A stretch of DNA of 64,000 bases from Undaria pinnatifida (GCA_012845835.1 JABAKD010000002.1:16701629-16765628); one strand, 5' to 3'; numbered from the stretch's first letter, positions 12,078 through 25,129 are shown. Program-made: numbers and translations. The notes: generated from the letters alone by a model not told the origin.

Positions 12078-15000
12078 TTAACGGCAGTCACACTCGATGA
12101 GAATCTCGTGCAAAAATCGAGCGGTCTCGCGAAAGACCTTTCGCGGCGACCCGCCGTCCAATCGCGCCAACACGTCCATGTAGCCTCCCTTTCGCCGGAT
12201 GTTGCGGAGGTCGGCCTCACAGGAGGACGAAAAGGCAGCCCTCAAGTTATAGCTCCCACACACCAAAGCGTTTAAAAGCTTCGCGTACGAGTGCAAGAGC
12301 ACAGGAGCGCTCGACAGGAAATCGCGGGGCGACGCTGGTCCGTGAAGACAGGGTGCACGCGGTGACGATGATGACGGTGGTGCGCTGCCGACGCTTACCC
12401 CAGCTCCCCCTGACGCGCGATTACCGCTAACTTCGTGGATGTTTTCGTCGGTAGCCGCCCCGTGATTTTTTCCGTAGGTAGCGGCCTCGCGATCGTTGTT
12501 TCCGTCGGTCGCGGCTTTTTCTTCTCCGCTGTCTTCGGGGCGATCACCTAATTCAAGCAGGCGATGAAGCCGAACGTCCTTGTCCAAGGATTTTACCCGA
12601 GGAGGAAGTCGCGGTGATTCAGCGTCGCCTCGCCGATCGTCATTCATGGTTGGGACTTTCACCGCGGACTCTCGTGGCAACCCCGGAAACACCTCTGGTG
12701 ATCTCGACGGCTTGCTACTCGGTCGGGCCACTGGCGTCTTACTCAACGGAGACGCCGGTGACTTGTTTTTTCCGCTAAAACTAGATATAGGTCTGAAAAA
12801 AGAGCGTCTTTTGCCCTTGTCTCTCCTTCTTCTGGGAGTATCTTGCGTTTCCGAGAGTGATCCTCGTTGTTCGGCTTCTTCTAACAGCTTTCGCCGCTGT
12901 GCTTGCTCTCGGAGGTTCAGCTCTTCGATCAGGCAGACAACGCGCTCGTTCACCGCAACGACGAAGCCGAGGGCGTCGGACGCTGCTGGTTGGATTCCCG
13001 CGCGCCAGGCATTTCCGAGCCCGACGCCGACCAGATTCCGAACGATGCCTAGGTGTTCATGCTCGACGTTGAAGAGAATGATAGCCTATGTAAACCCGGT
13101 ACCAGGTAGGTCGTACGGAAGGCGGGGCGTTGGAAGAAGGGAAGCACGACAAAGCATAGCGTCAAAACGTGTTTCTGCTTACAGGGTAGATTTAGGCCTC
13201 ACATCGTGTATCATACAGTGTGCTGGTACAAGTCCTATGCACGAAGCAAGGCAAGCTGATGCTTACCTGGAAAATAAGAAACTCGGAAGCCGCTCCCGTA
13301 ATTGAAGTTGAGGCAGAGAATGCACGTGGCACCATATCCAAGTATGATATCCATACTTGAGACCTTCTTGTTACAGAACTTACTCGTACGTGTTCGGCAC
13401 TGTACGAAGCGGAACGTCAGTCGAGCCCCCTTGTGCTATAGAAAATCGCACAACTACTCGACTCACATCGCTGATGCCGTTGAGCGCCCTTACAACGAAA
13501 TCCAGCGTCCTCTTCTTCTTTCTCCTCCTCCGAGAGAAAATCTCATGTGCCCCCCGCGTCTCAGGCTCGACCGGGGCGCGTTCACCTCCTGCATCACACT
13601 CGTTGGGAGGAGTTCGGGGCGACGGAATACACAGGTCTTGTCTGCTGTCTCCATGGGCGAGGTCACCATCACCGACGTCACCGCCACTCCACCCATCGTC
13701 GCCGCCGTCGCCGCCGTCGCCGCCAAAACTGCTGCTGCGGTTTCCCAACCACCGGCGTTTTACGTGGCAGTAGAGGTATACAAACATGTCGGCAATTTTG
13801 GGAAGAGCCATCGGCGTCGAAATCATGAAAATGTCCATCTTCTGCGGAAGCTGCATGCTGTGAAAAAAGGCTGCGTCAAAAACAGCGGCAGTGGCGGCGA
13901 GGAGTCTCACATCGGTTCCCGTGGACCGACGGCTAGCTCGCCCCCCACCAAAATTTCTGTCGGGCCTTCCTCCGTCGAGCACCCTCTGTTCTCCTCCCCC
14001 TCCTCCCGCCCCTTCTCCTCCTCCGCCTCTTCCCCTTTCTCCAGCTGCTGCTGCTGCTGTTGCTGATGCAGTGGCGACTGATGATGCGGCGGCCGCCTCA
14101 TTGACAGTTCTTTCAAGGCGTCGAGCGAGTTCAAAATAAATATCGCCGGTAGAAAAGAAGGCGTCCTTCAAAACCGTGTCCAAGATCATCTCGTCGGCCA
14201 GATCTTCCATGAGTTCGACCTGGGTGTCGGTCTGGAGGTCAAAGTTGTCACGCGGCAGGGATGGGTGCCCAACGGTATCGAGCTCTGTTAAATTAAGGCC
14301 GAAACAATCAGGCAACTGCCGGATAAAGACGTGCAGTCTTGGGGGAGCCACGACACACCCGACTTTACAGTCAACCAGCGCTATCGCGGTTTTGCCGAGC
14401 TGGAAAACGTGTTATTTGTGCCACGATCATGAAGTTCCTGCCATAGAAATCGATAACCGCGAGCCTCCTTTCCGGTGTTGAAATACGTGCATTTCAGTTG
14501 TTCTAGAGCCGCTCAAGATCGCACAAACATTTTTGACAACATTAGCGTCCGCGTCATGAACAATATCACCTGATTGCGAAGGGGTCCCGTCATAATCTGA
14601 TGCACTTCGTCGAGATACCGCTGCGCGGCGGCAGGAGCACACGAAAGCATCTCCGGGGCGGAATTACCAAGCGAAGCGCCGGCCCTAACCGTCCAGCTTT
14701 CGCACGCAAGCACCAAAAGGTGCCGCAGCCTGCAGATCACCTCAAAACCGACAATAGTCAGGACGCTCTCGTTCTCGGAGACAGTTGCGCCGCATTTCGA
14801 TGCCTCCCCTTCGGGGGTTCCAGAATGGCTAGTAGTGGTAGTGACAATGCGGAAGGGTCTGGAAACCCAGTTGGCTTCAAAGTTCGCGAAAGTGTGGAGG
14901 CTTTCTCGCGCGCTGACCATGGCTACGTCGAGGATCGATCGAAGCGGGATCTCCAAAATCTGAGCGAATGTTTTTTGCTTGGCCTGGTAGAAGCTGTGGA

Positions 15001-16915
15001 TGATGCCTCCGACGGATGCCGGGTCTCTGAAGGGAACGAGGAAGAGACTCCAATTTGAAAGTGCTGCGATGCAGTGAACTGACGCGGTGGGAACATTGGA
15101 GCAAGACAAGCATCGTGCGAGGGTAACGATGGAATAAATGGCGCGCACCAAGAAAACTGTGCACGTTCAAACCGTCGTACACACTGGTAGATCTGGTTAC
15201 TAATTTCTTGTTTTGAGTCGTGGTGGACTTTCGTACCACTGCTGTTGATGTATGGACAGGCGGTACGTGCGTCCTAGCTGTCACTCTATTTGTAGTCTCA
15301 TTAGAGCGCGGGAGAGCACACTCTTCCGGGCGCAGCTCCTTGCATGCAATCCTAGAACTGCAGCATCAGTTGCATATCGAATCATTGTGGGTCGCGATTA
15401 TGCGTTCACGGCCCATGGGTGGGATGAAGTACCGACCTAACCAGAACCCTAAGCCCCAACCTAGCCTCAAATCATAGGAGGTGCGATCAGGGTGTGGGGT
15501 GGGTATGGGATTGGCCGATCAAAATGGAGGTGTGGTCTATTGGGGTTGATCCGACAACGCCCTTCACCCTCAAGCACTAAAACCCTGGTGATAGCGTCTG
15601 GCTTGCAATTTAGTGCGGCAGTGCTAGGATATCAAGGAGGCAACGTCCACTCTCCGTTACGTGCAACAATTAAAACAATCGGGCGTCGTAAAGCCCGTGT
15701 GCAGCATTCCGTAGTTGTTCATGCGAGTACACGCCCGCGAGTACGAAGTGCGATACATATACTTGTATTCGAAGCCCGAAAACATGAAATAAGACATGAA
15801 AACTTACTACAAACGGGCGACGGTGTAATTCGCAGCATGCAAAGATGAGCATCGACCCTAAATTTGTCGAACTCACAGCTGACGTTAGAAAAAACTTATA
15901 AAACATCGTACCGTAGCTGAGCTCCGCTACCTCTCGTAACTTCAAACGGACCGAGTGCTGGTGTTGTCTGTTGTCTGTGATACTCGTATGATAGACGGCG
16001 ATGATGCACGCACGTAGTGATATAGAGCTCCATGTCTACTCTGTAATTGAGGGCACATGCATCCACCCTCGAAACTTTCTAGCGAGAGCTGCGCTACCAC
16101 GAAAACAAAGATGATGGGCAGCGATTGAAATGGCATGCACGAGGTGGTGATTGCGTATTCAGGAGGAGACACCGAGAAGCCGAAACACATGGGTGGACTA
16201 TCTCAATTGTCGCAGCAAACGACTAGCAGACTCAGTGCTCTCAGTAGGAAAGTGTGTGAAGCTTAATCCCAAACGGAGATACGTACGGACACGGGACAAT
16301 TAACACTTGAGTTTCTGGTGGTTTGGCCCACACCTCACCTCGCTCCCCCGATGCTTTGATCCACACGACCGCCTCTAAATGGAGCACGGGCGAGTGGCCA
16401 AAAAAGCGCAGCAAATCCCGCGAAGAATCTCGGCTCTCCATTGTCCCCGCGCCTTTGGTTGCTCGGAGCAGCTGCGGCAGCATAGCGCCAACTTGCTGCG
16501 ATGATTCCGGTTTGCTCGTTACGGGGGGGGGGGCGCTCGCGATCGCCAGGAGGAAGGCCGACACTGCATCCATGCAACCCCGTTCGTCATCTTTTCCCCC
16601 GTCGAGCACGAGCGACGGCCTCCTCGAGCGGGCTACTACCAAGGGGGCTGGCAACAACCCATGTTTGCCGTAGCTTTTATTGTCGTCGCCGGTAGTCGAC
16701 TTTGCCGTCGTACGAGTGGCAGTATATGCGCTGGTCGTATGAGTACCAGTGGATGCGCTGGTTGTATGAGTAGAGATAACAGCGGCAGCACTGGCTGCAG
16801 CCGGCGGCCCGTGTTTTTCGATCTGAGGCTCATTGTTGTGGTTGTTTTCCTCCGGCGTAAATGATGCTTCGGTGGGATGTAGCGTAGGACGCCGAAGTCG
16901 CGATAGCTTTTGCAT
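12078..16915 (-). CDS. Four-exon gene for an unrecognised protein of about 1003 aa
   Basis: I do not recognise the family. In coding order the exons are 16915-16339, 15063-14570, 14399-13467 and 13085-12078. Phases fit throughout (1, 0, 0) with donors GTGAGG, GTGATA and GTGAGT. The proposed ATG at 16913-16915 is followed by a Thr/Ser-rich N-terminus. Residues of about 150-680 are mixed hydrophobic and helical (for example RYLDEVHQIMTGPLRNQ and DFVVRALNGISD across exon joins), interrupted by Gly- and Ala-rich insertions. A charged stretch rich in Arg, Glu and Gln follows near 13000-12880, then a Ser/Pro-rich linker. The last about 90 residues are helical again and end at TAA. An alpha-solenoid scaffold is possible but is only an impression. 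Internal splice choices are my own: the exon 2 start could also lie at an AG about 15 bases upstream. It is divergent from the LHC-like gene. Confidence 0.62.
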
Positions 16916-17280
16916 GTGTAATCTGACGCTCGGCAGCCGAACAACGAGTGCTCGTGCGCGTGATCATGTGCGGGTGTGATGATGAAATTCACGATCTCAC
17001 GAGTAGCCGGTAGCTGGGCACTGTATCGCTGGGACGATTCGACTGCTGTATATCGGAATTTTAATAAACCTCTACGTATAGGCCCGCCGCGTTCATCTGT
17101 AACGGCGTTGATTCCGCCGCATTCATTACCGACGGCATATGACCAAATTTGAAAAGCCGTCGGTTTTCATTTTTCTTGCCGTAGATCGGGGTGTAGATCC
17201 CGCCTCAACCCTTTCCTACTCCAGAGCCTATCTAAACGCGGGACCGTCTTACGCTAGCTATACCCATCAACATCACCACC
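16916..17280. promoter_or_regulatory. Probable bidirectional promoter region, 365 bp
   Basis: It lies between two divergent start codons (16915 on minus, 17281 on plus). A cctatctaaa stretch at about 17227-17236 is a weak TATA-like candidate for the plus gene. The start context there is atcaccaccATG. Promoter function is inferred only from geometry. Confidence 0.45.
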
Positions 17281-19387
17281 ATGAAGGCTGTCTTTGCTAT
17301 CTGCGCTGCGATGCTGGCGGGCGCTCAGGTGCGGTGGAAGAATGCTTCGATTTGCTTTGATGGAATGTGCGTGCGTGAGTATCAATCATGTTTGCAGCAT
17401 TTTTTTTGGTACAGAAAACGTAAGTTTTCACTTTTTTTTTTGCATCACACGCGGGCATGTTTGTGGCAAACCTGCGAGGTCCCTGGAACAAGCCTCCACC
17501 CCTAGCTCGAGAGCCTAGGCAAGGATCTTGCGTGTTGTGCACTCGGCTAGAAGAATATAAGGGTTCGTCGGACGGGGTCGTTGTCTTTTGGACACCTTGA
17601 TGGCAGGCAACGAGCAAATGCAAGCCTACCAGGCAGTCGTACTTGTTTTTTTTCTCTTTCGACATGAATGCAGAATGCAACACTTTCACAACTACAAAAA
17701 CTTATCGTACACTAATTCCGTATAGTTTGTCCTCACGTAACGTGTAGGGTCACTGCTGCTGCTGCTGCTGCTGCTTGCTGCTTCTCTGCTGCCGCAGATG
17801 ATCTGATGACGTTGCTGAAAACTAACAATCCCAAAGGGCACGAGACCCCAGCTCACAGCCAGCTCACGGCTCACGAACCATCCTTCCCAGCACGTAGTCT
17901 CTGATGCATAGCTCCGTTCCCACTGAAAGTTTGTTCTAGCCATGACCTGGCAGGTCAACATGTGTTTCTGCTTTATGCTCGTGAAACGTATTAAACATAG
18001 TGATCCCAGAATGGGCAAGGGTTTACAGGGTTATCATCATGAAGGTTGTTGAACCAGCCAATTCGAGTTGCCTACCAGGTACCTGGTAAGAAACAGCTAT
18101 ATTATCGTAAACAGCTATTTTCTTGCTCGTGAGTGCCTCGTACGAGCGCACGCTCGTCTTTTCGTGTTGTCCCCGTGCGCGTTTTCCTTCTTGGCGACAA
18201 TCGTCGCAATTTACCCGTTATGCTCTAAGCTTGTGGAACGTACTCGTAACAGCAGTACAGTCTAGACTACCAGGGTTTATGGCGTTACCATGAACATGGA
18301 CGTCTTTTGAAGCAGACAAGAGAGTTCGTTACGTGGTTCCTGGCTGGCCCACTGGTACAGCAGCGCGCAGCAGAATACTTGTACCTGTTTGTTTCGTGCC
18401 TCGTGTTGTGCCGGTGCCTGGTTCTCCTATTAATACTATAATAATAGTATTTTCTTATTTGCGACGGGGTACGTCATACGTAGTCGCCACTCCACCCCTC
18501 TGCCCCTTTTTTGGTGCATGTCCCATCCCCGCGCTCCACGCAGTTCCTGCTGCTGTTGGCAATCTCGTAACATATTTGCCAAGTATACCACCGTCGAAAT
18601 GCACCCTTGACGCACCATCATTCCTTGCCGACAACGACGAAGGAAAACTAGAGGTCATGAACACTGCAACATTCGCCAGCCTCGAAGGAATTTTCCGGAC
18701 CTCGACCTCCCTCCACAGAGGAAATAATACAGCAGTATCATACATAGAAGTAACACTATTAATATTAATAGGAGGGTCACACCCCCCCAAGAACCGAACT
18801 CCAGTACAACAGCGGTACATGTTTACACGAATTGTGCACATGAATCCCACCACACGTTACTGCTGTAGTGTCTGTGTTATTCCGATTAAACTGACATTTT
18901 CACCCATCTGCAGCCAGCGCATTCAGTGCTTGTGCCGATGCCTCCAATATACGAAGAGAGACGAGTTCCCTCTGTGGTCGCAAACCATAAGACAGAGAAT
19001 TACTCTATCATATGTAGTCAAGAAGTTGCTGTTGACACTGACGAAGCTTAACAAAACTTACTACAGCAGTAGTACTTGGGATGAAGTATCATACGTGTGA
19101 TAGCTAAAATTATACTCCATATTGTTTAATTATTACCAGGTAATTGTCGATACATCATGACAATTACGTGCAAATCACGATCGTACAGCATGATACAGCA
19201 TCGAACTCACGAAGCAACTCAAAAACACGGCGTGCGTGGTGAGGGATGGGTTAAAGAGTACCTGGTAGTGGATTTTCAGGGCTTGGTACTGGGCCAGGAT
19301 ATGCTGGCAATACCTGTAGAGATGATGAGTCCTGTGGTAAGAGAGCTGCTAGGATGCCAGTACATGCACCACGTCTGATACGTACCG

Positions 19388-19431
<44 letters not shown>

Positions 19432-22400
19432 GAAACGTTCCTATACTAATTCCAAGTGATTTAACCCCTAAAACGGGCTTCCAATTGTAAAGGCGTTGAG
19501 AACCCTCTTGCTCGTACTGCAAAAAATTTCCCCTGTCCCAGTCTACGAGTAATTCCACGCAGTTTGTCCCCCAAAAACTGGGTGTACTTCCATGTGAACT
19601 CCTTTTGGGGCCCACGTAAAGCGACCTACAAAGCGACAAGTGCGGTGTTTTCAACCTAAAGCTCCACAACTCGGACATATCACGATACAGATCGTATAGA
19701 TCATATGGATGGTGCAGATCCTCTATCTGTCGCTGTGATGTGAATGTGCAGGATCTGTCAAAAACAGCTCCAAAACATGAAGAGTGCTAACATTTGCTAT
19801 GAACCATGAATAGGTAATGCAGATCGTACGGCTCCCACCCGGAAACGTGGTCTAGGCCGTGCATGTAACATAGACCAGGGATCTATCTGTTCTTTGACGT
19901 TAGGATCTAGATGACATACATGGCTAACTGTCAGAAGCGGGCATCCTTCTAGCACCTTCAGGCTCCACGCATGTCGTAAATACATATGTTTCAGGCACGC
20001 CCCCTATACGCTGGGAGCCCCTAAAATGCAAAGCGCAGCGCTGCCCCCCCATTCGTACACCTCAACGGCCTGATTGATGGCCGCTCGTGTTTCGGCCGGT
20101 GAGCTTTTCTTTTTAAACGCCACCGAAACACGCATCGGAGCCCGCGACCGCCCCTGCCAACGCTCGAGCCCCCCCCCCCCCCAAGGATTGGGGTTAGGGT
20201 TATGGTTGGAGGAGGCTTGGGTCTGGCCGACGAGCAACATTGGAATTGACCAGATTGCGCTGCCCGAAGGCGGTTGCAGCGCCGCGTTGCATATAGGTGC
20301 TCCCTTACATCCTACAGGCCGGGCTGCTGCGTATGGCCAATGCTGCAATCGTCATGTTTTTAACATTTCCATCTATGAACTCCCGAAGCGGTTGAACGCT
20401 AATAAATCTGTGAAGTCGCGAGGGGGTTAATACGAGTAGCAAACGTCAGAAATCTACAAAAATAAGGAAGGATACGCGTCGCCGAACGGGGAGCTGTTCC
20501 CCTCTGGCTATATCCCTTTCGGGAAGAGTTCATGAGACAAAAGTAGCGAATCAGCAGCAGTCTTGGAACAGTGCCTGCCGTACAGAAATAGGCAAGGAAG
20601 GCGTGTTACCCCGGTTCGCGAACGGTTTGAAAGTTCGTACCGGGTACGAGGTTCTCAACCTTCATTCCGCCGTTGAAGATTTGTAAGCACACCAAAAATA
20701 AAACGCCTGAAAACGTATGTCAGAATCCCCCCCGGCCGTTTTTTCGTGGTCTCAGTATCGGGGATGATATCAGTCCATCCCCTTGCTGCAAGCTTTCGCG
20801 GTAGCGGGTCTTGAGTGCGGTTCTCACAAGCGCTCATTTTGCGGTGTTCTTTTGCGGTGTTGTGGTGCGGACACGTTTTCCTGGTTGTCATATTTTGCTT
20901 AACCCACAATGGAAAATACACTAGTACACGTGTTAACGTCCTTTACGTCCGTGGAACAGCAAGGAAGCTACTCTTAGTCTATATGTTTCTGCTGCGCAAC
21001 GCCACCTTAACGGTAAAATGGATGCCTCTTTGCTTTGATCTTTTGCGCTAAGCACGATGGAATGATGGAATGCACGCAACCCCACCCCACCTAAACGAAG
21101 GCACAAATTGCTGCGGACATGGATTACCGGATACGATAAACTCTTATGAACCAGACGCCCATTAATCGCAAATTTCGTCATTTTGGCGTCGAGGCTCAAT
21201 TTCTCAGTTTGTCGCCGATTGACTGTGTTCAAACTAAGTTGAAAGTAAAATTGCGTGTATTTTGTTTTTGGGTAGGAGTAATACAAGAAATGGTAGATAC
21301 TTGACGAAATCGTAATAATTTTTGCTTTGGGGGGGGGCGAAATCGCGGATTTGGTCGTGGATTTTGGCGTCTATCACCCGCCCGATCCCGAGCACCGTTT
21401 ATTTTGTAGAAAGTACCTGGTAGCTTGTACCTCACACCTGGTATCATTTAAATAGAGTGAACACGAGCTTAAGTTTCTTCGGCCGAAGTTCTTGAAAACA
21501 CTGCGTCCGCTGTACTTAGAGGAGAAAGCACCCACGTTTTGGAGTTTACTTGGATTTATTGTGGAATTGTTTGCGCATTGGTACTGTGTTACCGCCCAGC
21601 TATCCCCTTCTCCCCTCATGCATGCCAACATATATAAAAAAAACAACAGGAGCGTATCGCGGACCGCAGGCTTCGGCAGCGCCCGCGCAACCCTCCCCTC
21701 CTCACAAAAATATGTGTAGTGGTAAAGAGTTAAGTGCATTTACGCCATCCCTCCCCTCCCCCCCCCACCGTTCTTGCCAACATACACGAAACACCCAACA
21801 GGCGTTCGTACCGCCGACCGCAGGCTTCGGCAGCGCCCGCGCGGCCCTCCCCTCCTCCTCGGTCTCCCGCACGGCCTCCACCCCACGCATGGCCGCGGAT
21901 TTTGGTGTGTTCGACAGCGCTCAGAAGGAGTTCGCGGCCGAGTTCCCGGAGTACTCCAAGTACGGCTGGGGGCCGACCGCGAAAGCGGAGAGGTGGAACG
22001 GCCGCCACGCTATGTTCGGGTGGGCGGCAATCATCGCCACGGGTTACTGCCAGGCGCACAACCTTATCCCCAACGCTGAGGTTGCGTTGGACCCCAAGGT
22101 GTGGGGCACCCTAGCCTACACGACGGGTACCGAGACCATCTCGAACGAGAGGGCCATCATCATGATCGGGCACGTGCACGCGCTCGCTGTGTCGGTGTGC
22201 GCGACGGTGGCGCCGCTGTCTTTCCAAGACAAGCTTTTCCTGGATGTGGATGCGGGGGAGAAGGACGGACCGGCGCCGGGACTGATCCCGTCGTTCGTCC
22301 CCGGACTGACCCCCGAGGCTGAGATCTTCAACGGCCGCATGGCCATGATGGGGCTCGTGGTAACCGCGACCGTGGCGCTCACAACGGGACAGACTTTCCT

Positions 22401-22440
22401 TGAGGTCGTCAACGCGGGCCTCGGAGGCCTCCTCATGTAA
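17281..22440 (+). CDS. Plastid LHC-superfamily (chlorophyll-binding-like) protein, two exons
   Basis: A membrane protein of the light-harvesting complex superfamily, expected in the thylakoid. Exon 1 (17281-17328) encodes MKAVFAICAAMLAGAQ, a signal peptide. Exon 2 is 21802-22440. Both borders are phase 0, giving 228 aa. The join reads AGAQ^AFVPPTAGFG, the A^F signature of plastid import through the ER in algae with secondary plastids. A basic Ser/Thr-rich stretch to about residue 45 follows. Helix 1 starts with ERWNGRHAM (about 79-87), a middle helix follows RAIIMIGHVHALAV, and helix 3 has EIFNGRMAM (about 190-198). The two E-x-x-N-x-R-x-A-M motifs supply the paired salt bridges and chlorophyll ligands of the family. 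It does not look like a standard FCP and may be an LHC-like or RedCAP-type protein. The link across a 4.47-kb intron rests on phase and signal logic, without transcript evidence. Confidence 0.78.
18455..18853 (-). other. Open frame of 132 codons inside the LHC-like intron, status unclear
   Basis: A minus-strand frame has fairly even composition and no simple repeat (for example FPSSLSARNDGASRVHFDGG). It could be an exon of a nested gene or chance. No family is recognised. Confidence 0.2.
19388..19424. repeat. Poly(C) tract, 37 bases
   Basis: An uninterrupted C run in the LHC-like intron, followed by aaaaaagaaacg and then a ctatactaattccaag motif of a dispersed family. Confidence 0.95.
19680..19900. 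repeat. Fragment related to the gatctatat dispersed repeat, inverted
   Basis: It has repeated gatc/atag-rich sequence and gcagatcgtacggctccc, the complement of the landmark found at 11588-11612. Confidence 0.5.
21622..21705. repeat. Duplicated intron end plus 5' edge of LHC exon 2
   Basis: Sequence from tgccaacat through an aacaacag acceptor and into gaccgcaggcttcggcagcg matches 21774-21860, the true acceptor and exon start, with a period of about 152 bp. The copy keeps an AG acceptor. Its frame meets a stop at about 21717, so it would give a truncated product if used. Confidence 0.85.
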
Positions 22441-25129
22441 ACATCTCTCTTCGGAACCGTCCACCGTAATATTCAGGGAATTTTCTCTGCTTCTCTCGTA
22501 GTATCGCATGATATTTTCGAGGGGTGGGGCGAAGTGCATGCGGTGAAGCGGGTTGAGAGTGACCGCATGTTTTTCTTTTTTCTTTTTTTCATTTTGAGGT
22601 GGCGAATTAAAGGGAGACTCGATGGGCTTATTATGTGCCGTGCTATGCGTTTAACTTGCTGCTGCTACTGTAGTTGCTAATTGCTTGCAGCAGCGTCAGT
22701 AGCAGAAGTGGCAAGGTCTACACGGAAAGAGCCGGTATTATTTTGTCTTTTCCTTGGAGCGTTTAGTTTATCGGGTTCTCGCCGGGAGCGGAAAAACTGC
22801 AGCGGCTGGTGCTGCTGATCGTACTGCTGCCGGAGTTGAACCTGAAGGGGACTGCACATCTAGGAAGGCTTTTGGGGGGAAGGGGGCGGAGGCTTCACCC
22901 GACGGGCGCACTTTTTTTTGCTTTGCGAGGCCGTTGGGGGGGGAGGGGCGGGGGGTATGGGATGTCGGCGGAAGAAAATCCCCCAACCCCTGCCATGCAC
23001 ACACACTCAAACGCCCCCGCTGCTTCCAGCTTTTGCGTTGTGTTAAGAGATGGAAACCAAAACACAGGGGATCAAAATGTGGCTGTTTTCGCGCCAAAAG
23101 ATGGGGGAGGGGAGGGGTGATATGCGGGTTTTGGCGTTATGCGACTTTTTTTCTTGAATCTTTTGACTTGGAGATGGGTGGGACGCGGGTGGGAGGGTTT
23201 CTAGAACGCGTGCGCGCAGAGGGCGGGGGGGGGCGGGGTTGGTCAGCAGGAACGAACGCCCTCTGCTGCTGCAAAACAAGGGGTGGCTTTCGGTGTTGGT
23301 GGCGTTGTAGGGTTGTTGACAGCTCTCTTCTCACCCCCATCCCATCCTCGCGTCTTTTTCGGCCCTGTTTTTCTTGTCTTAGTCTGGTTTGGTCTCTTTG
23401 CTGCCGCTTGCGAACCTTGCTGCTTTGAGATTTTCTCTCTTGTTCTGGTTTTGTCTTGTCTGTTGCTCTCTTCCGTGGATATGAGTAGTAGCCCCGCCCC
23501 AATTAAATGCTAAATATACCTACATCACACTGCTGTCCTGCAGAGACAGGCCGATTACGGGAATAAAAAAAATATGGAGCCGAAGGGGCGAAATCACACT
23601 CTTGACCAAGAGAACACGCCTCTATGCGGCGTAACTTGACTTGACTTGACTTGACTTGGGCTATTTTTACTGGCTGGGGAGCAACGATAGACATTTGGTG
23701 CCATTATTAATATACTTTTTTTTGTTATTTTTTTTATATGACTCTCGTTTACTACCGGTACACGTGGTCATATACCCAAAACCGCTGGAATGGCGATGTA
23801 GGTCTCTTTGAAAATGTGAAGGGGTTTACACAGAGCAGGCGTTTTATTCAGATTTACAGGGAGTGGTTGCATTTTCGCACGAAGGCGAATGCTGACTCCC
23901 GGCTGGTTCTCCACGAGCTGCCCGTCCATCAGGTGTTGACGTGAGCTCACTTCTGCTGTTCTGCCCGAGGTGCTGCAGTAGTTATTGCGTTGTGTCGGGT
24001 TTTACGGTAGCTGAGCAGGCGTTTACTAGATTAGAGACGGAACCTTGTCACGATCAATGGAACGCTGTGCTCGATTTGGCCAAGGGGTAAACTGTCGCGA
24101 TCACGAACAACGTGCCAAAAAGCGTCGGTGCACATGTCCGCAGGTTCACTCGAACTACTACTGTTGTTAAACTCACATTGTTGAGAAACAGGTTTTCGCA
24201 GACCACTCGTACAAGTAAAGTCTACACGAACTAGTGCTGGTTGTTGAGAACCAGGTTTGTTTCCGCGAGGTGATAATCGTTGCAGTAATACTCAGCAAAT
24301 TCCCAGCGATATTGACTCTCCTCAACCGTTCGGTACCAAAAAGTACTATAAATACAACGAAATAGACTGGAAACCTGCTTCACGTGAGTGAACTTGGAAA
24401 TGACTTCAATTAAAACCATGGCTCACAATTTCTGCACGTAGCCGTTTGCCAGAGGGAGTAGCAAAGAGTACAAAAAACTCTTGGGAATAACGTGTCACCG
24501 CCAGAGCTGAGCAGCGGCCAACCCCGAGGTTTTCGTTGGGACACATCCAACCAAAGGGTATATGTACCCTTGACGCCCAACTTAAGGAAAGTTTGATCTT
24601 GAGCAATTTCGCGCCCGTGCCAGCCTTCAGGCCTGTATACCGCTATATTCAAGGGCCGTTCTGCATATTGTACCCACGCCCAAACAATGCCGGCGGCAAA
24701 TTAGGGCGTAATTTATGCAGGGCGTTAGAAAAGACTATGATGCACAATTCGGCGATGCACGACTGAAAACAGTGAGACGACGATTTCTCTCGAATGGTGT
24801 ACATAGTACGACCGCTGCGTTGACGGTCCATTGCAAGGTCGCCATACGTATGCGAGCTGATTGCGGGAGGAAAAACAGTTAAATAGGCAGGCGACACCGG
24901 ACCGTTGTCTTCAAAAAATGGGAGGGGGGGGATAGTAGGGGTCGAGAGCTCGGTGGGCGTTTTAAAGAGCAACGGTTCCCATCGAATGTTATATCGAGGA
25001 GGAGCCCTTGAGCACAAGTGGACTGAGATTGATACGGCCGAGGACTCCGCCTTGCTGCAACATGGGGAAACCGGGAGGTATGGAATTCGGATGGCAGTGC
25101 GCGATGCAACACCCCCCCTGCCCGACGCC
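22441..25129. other. Downstream of the LHC-like gene: likely 3' UTR, then no supported gene
   Basis: The first few hundred bases after the stop probably include the 3' UTR. The rest shows no protein family. It holds a small (acttg)n repeat at about 23634-23658 and G-rich stretches near 22870-22950. Confidence 0.5.

Noticed and set aside
21550..21801. Upstream extension of the LHC exon 2 frame as coding sequence
   Set aside because: It is open by chance and includes the duplicated exon edge; the acceptor at 21800-21801 gives the plastid A^F signal when joined to 17281-17328.
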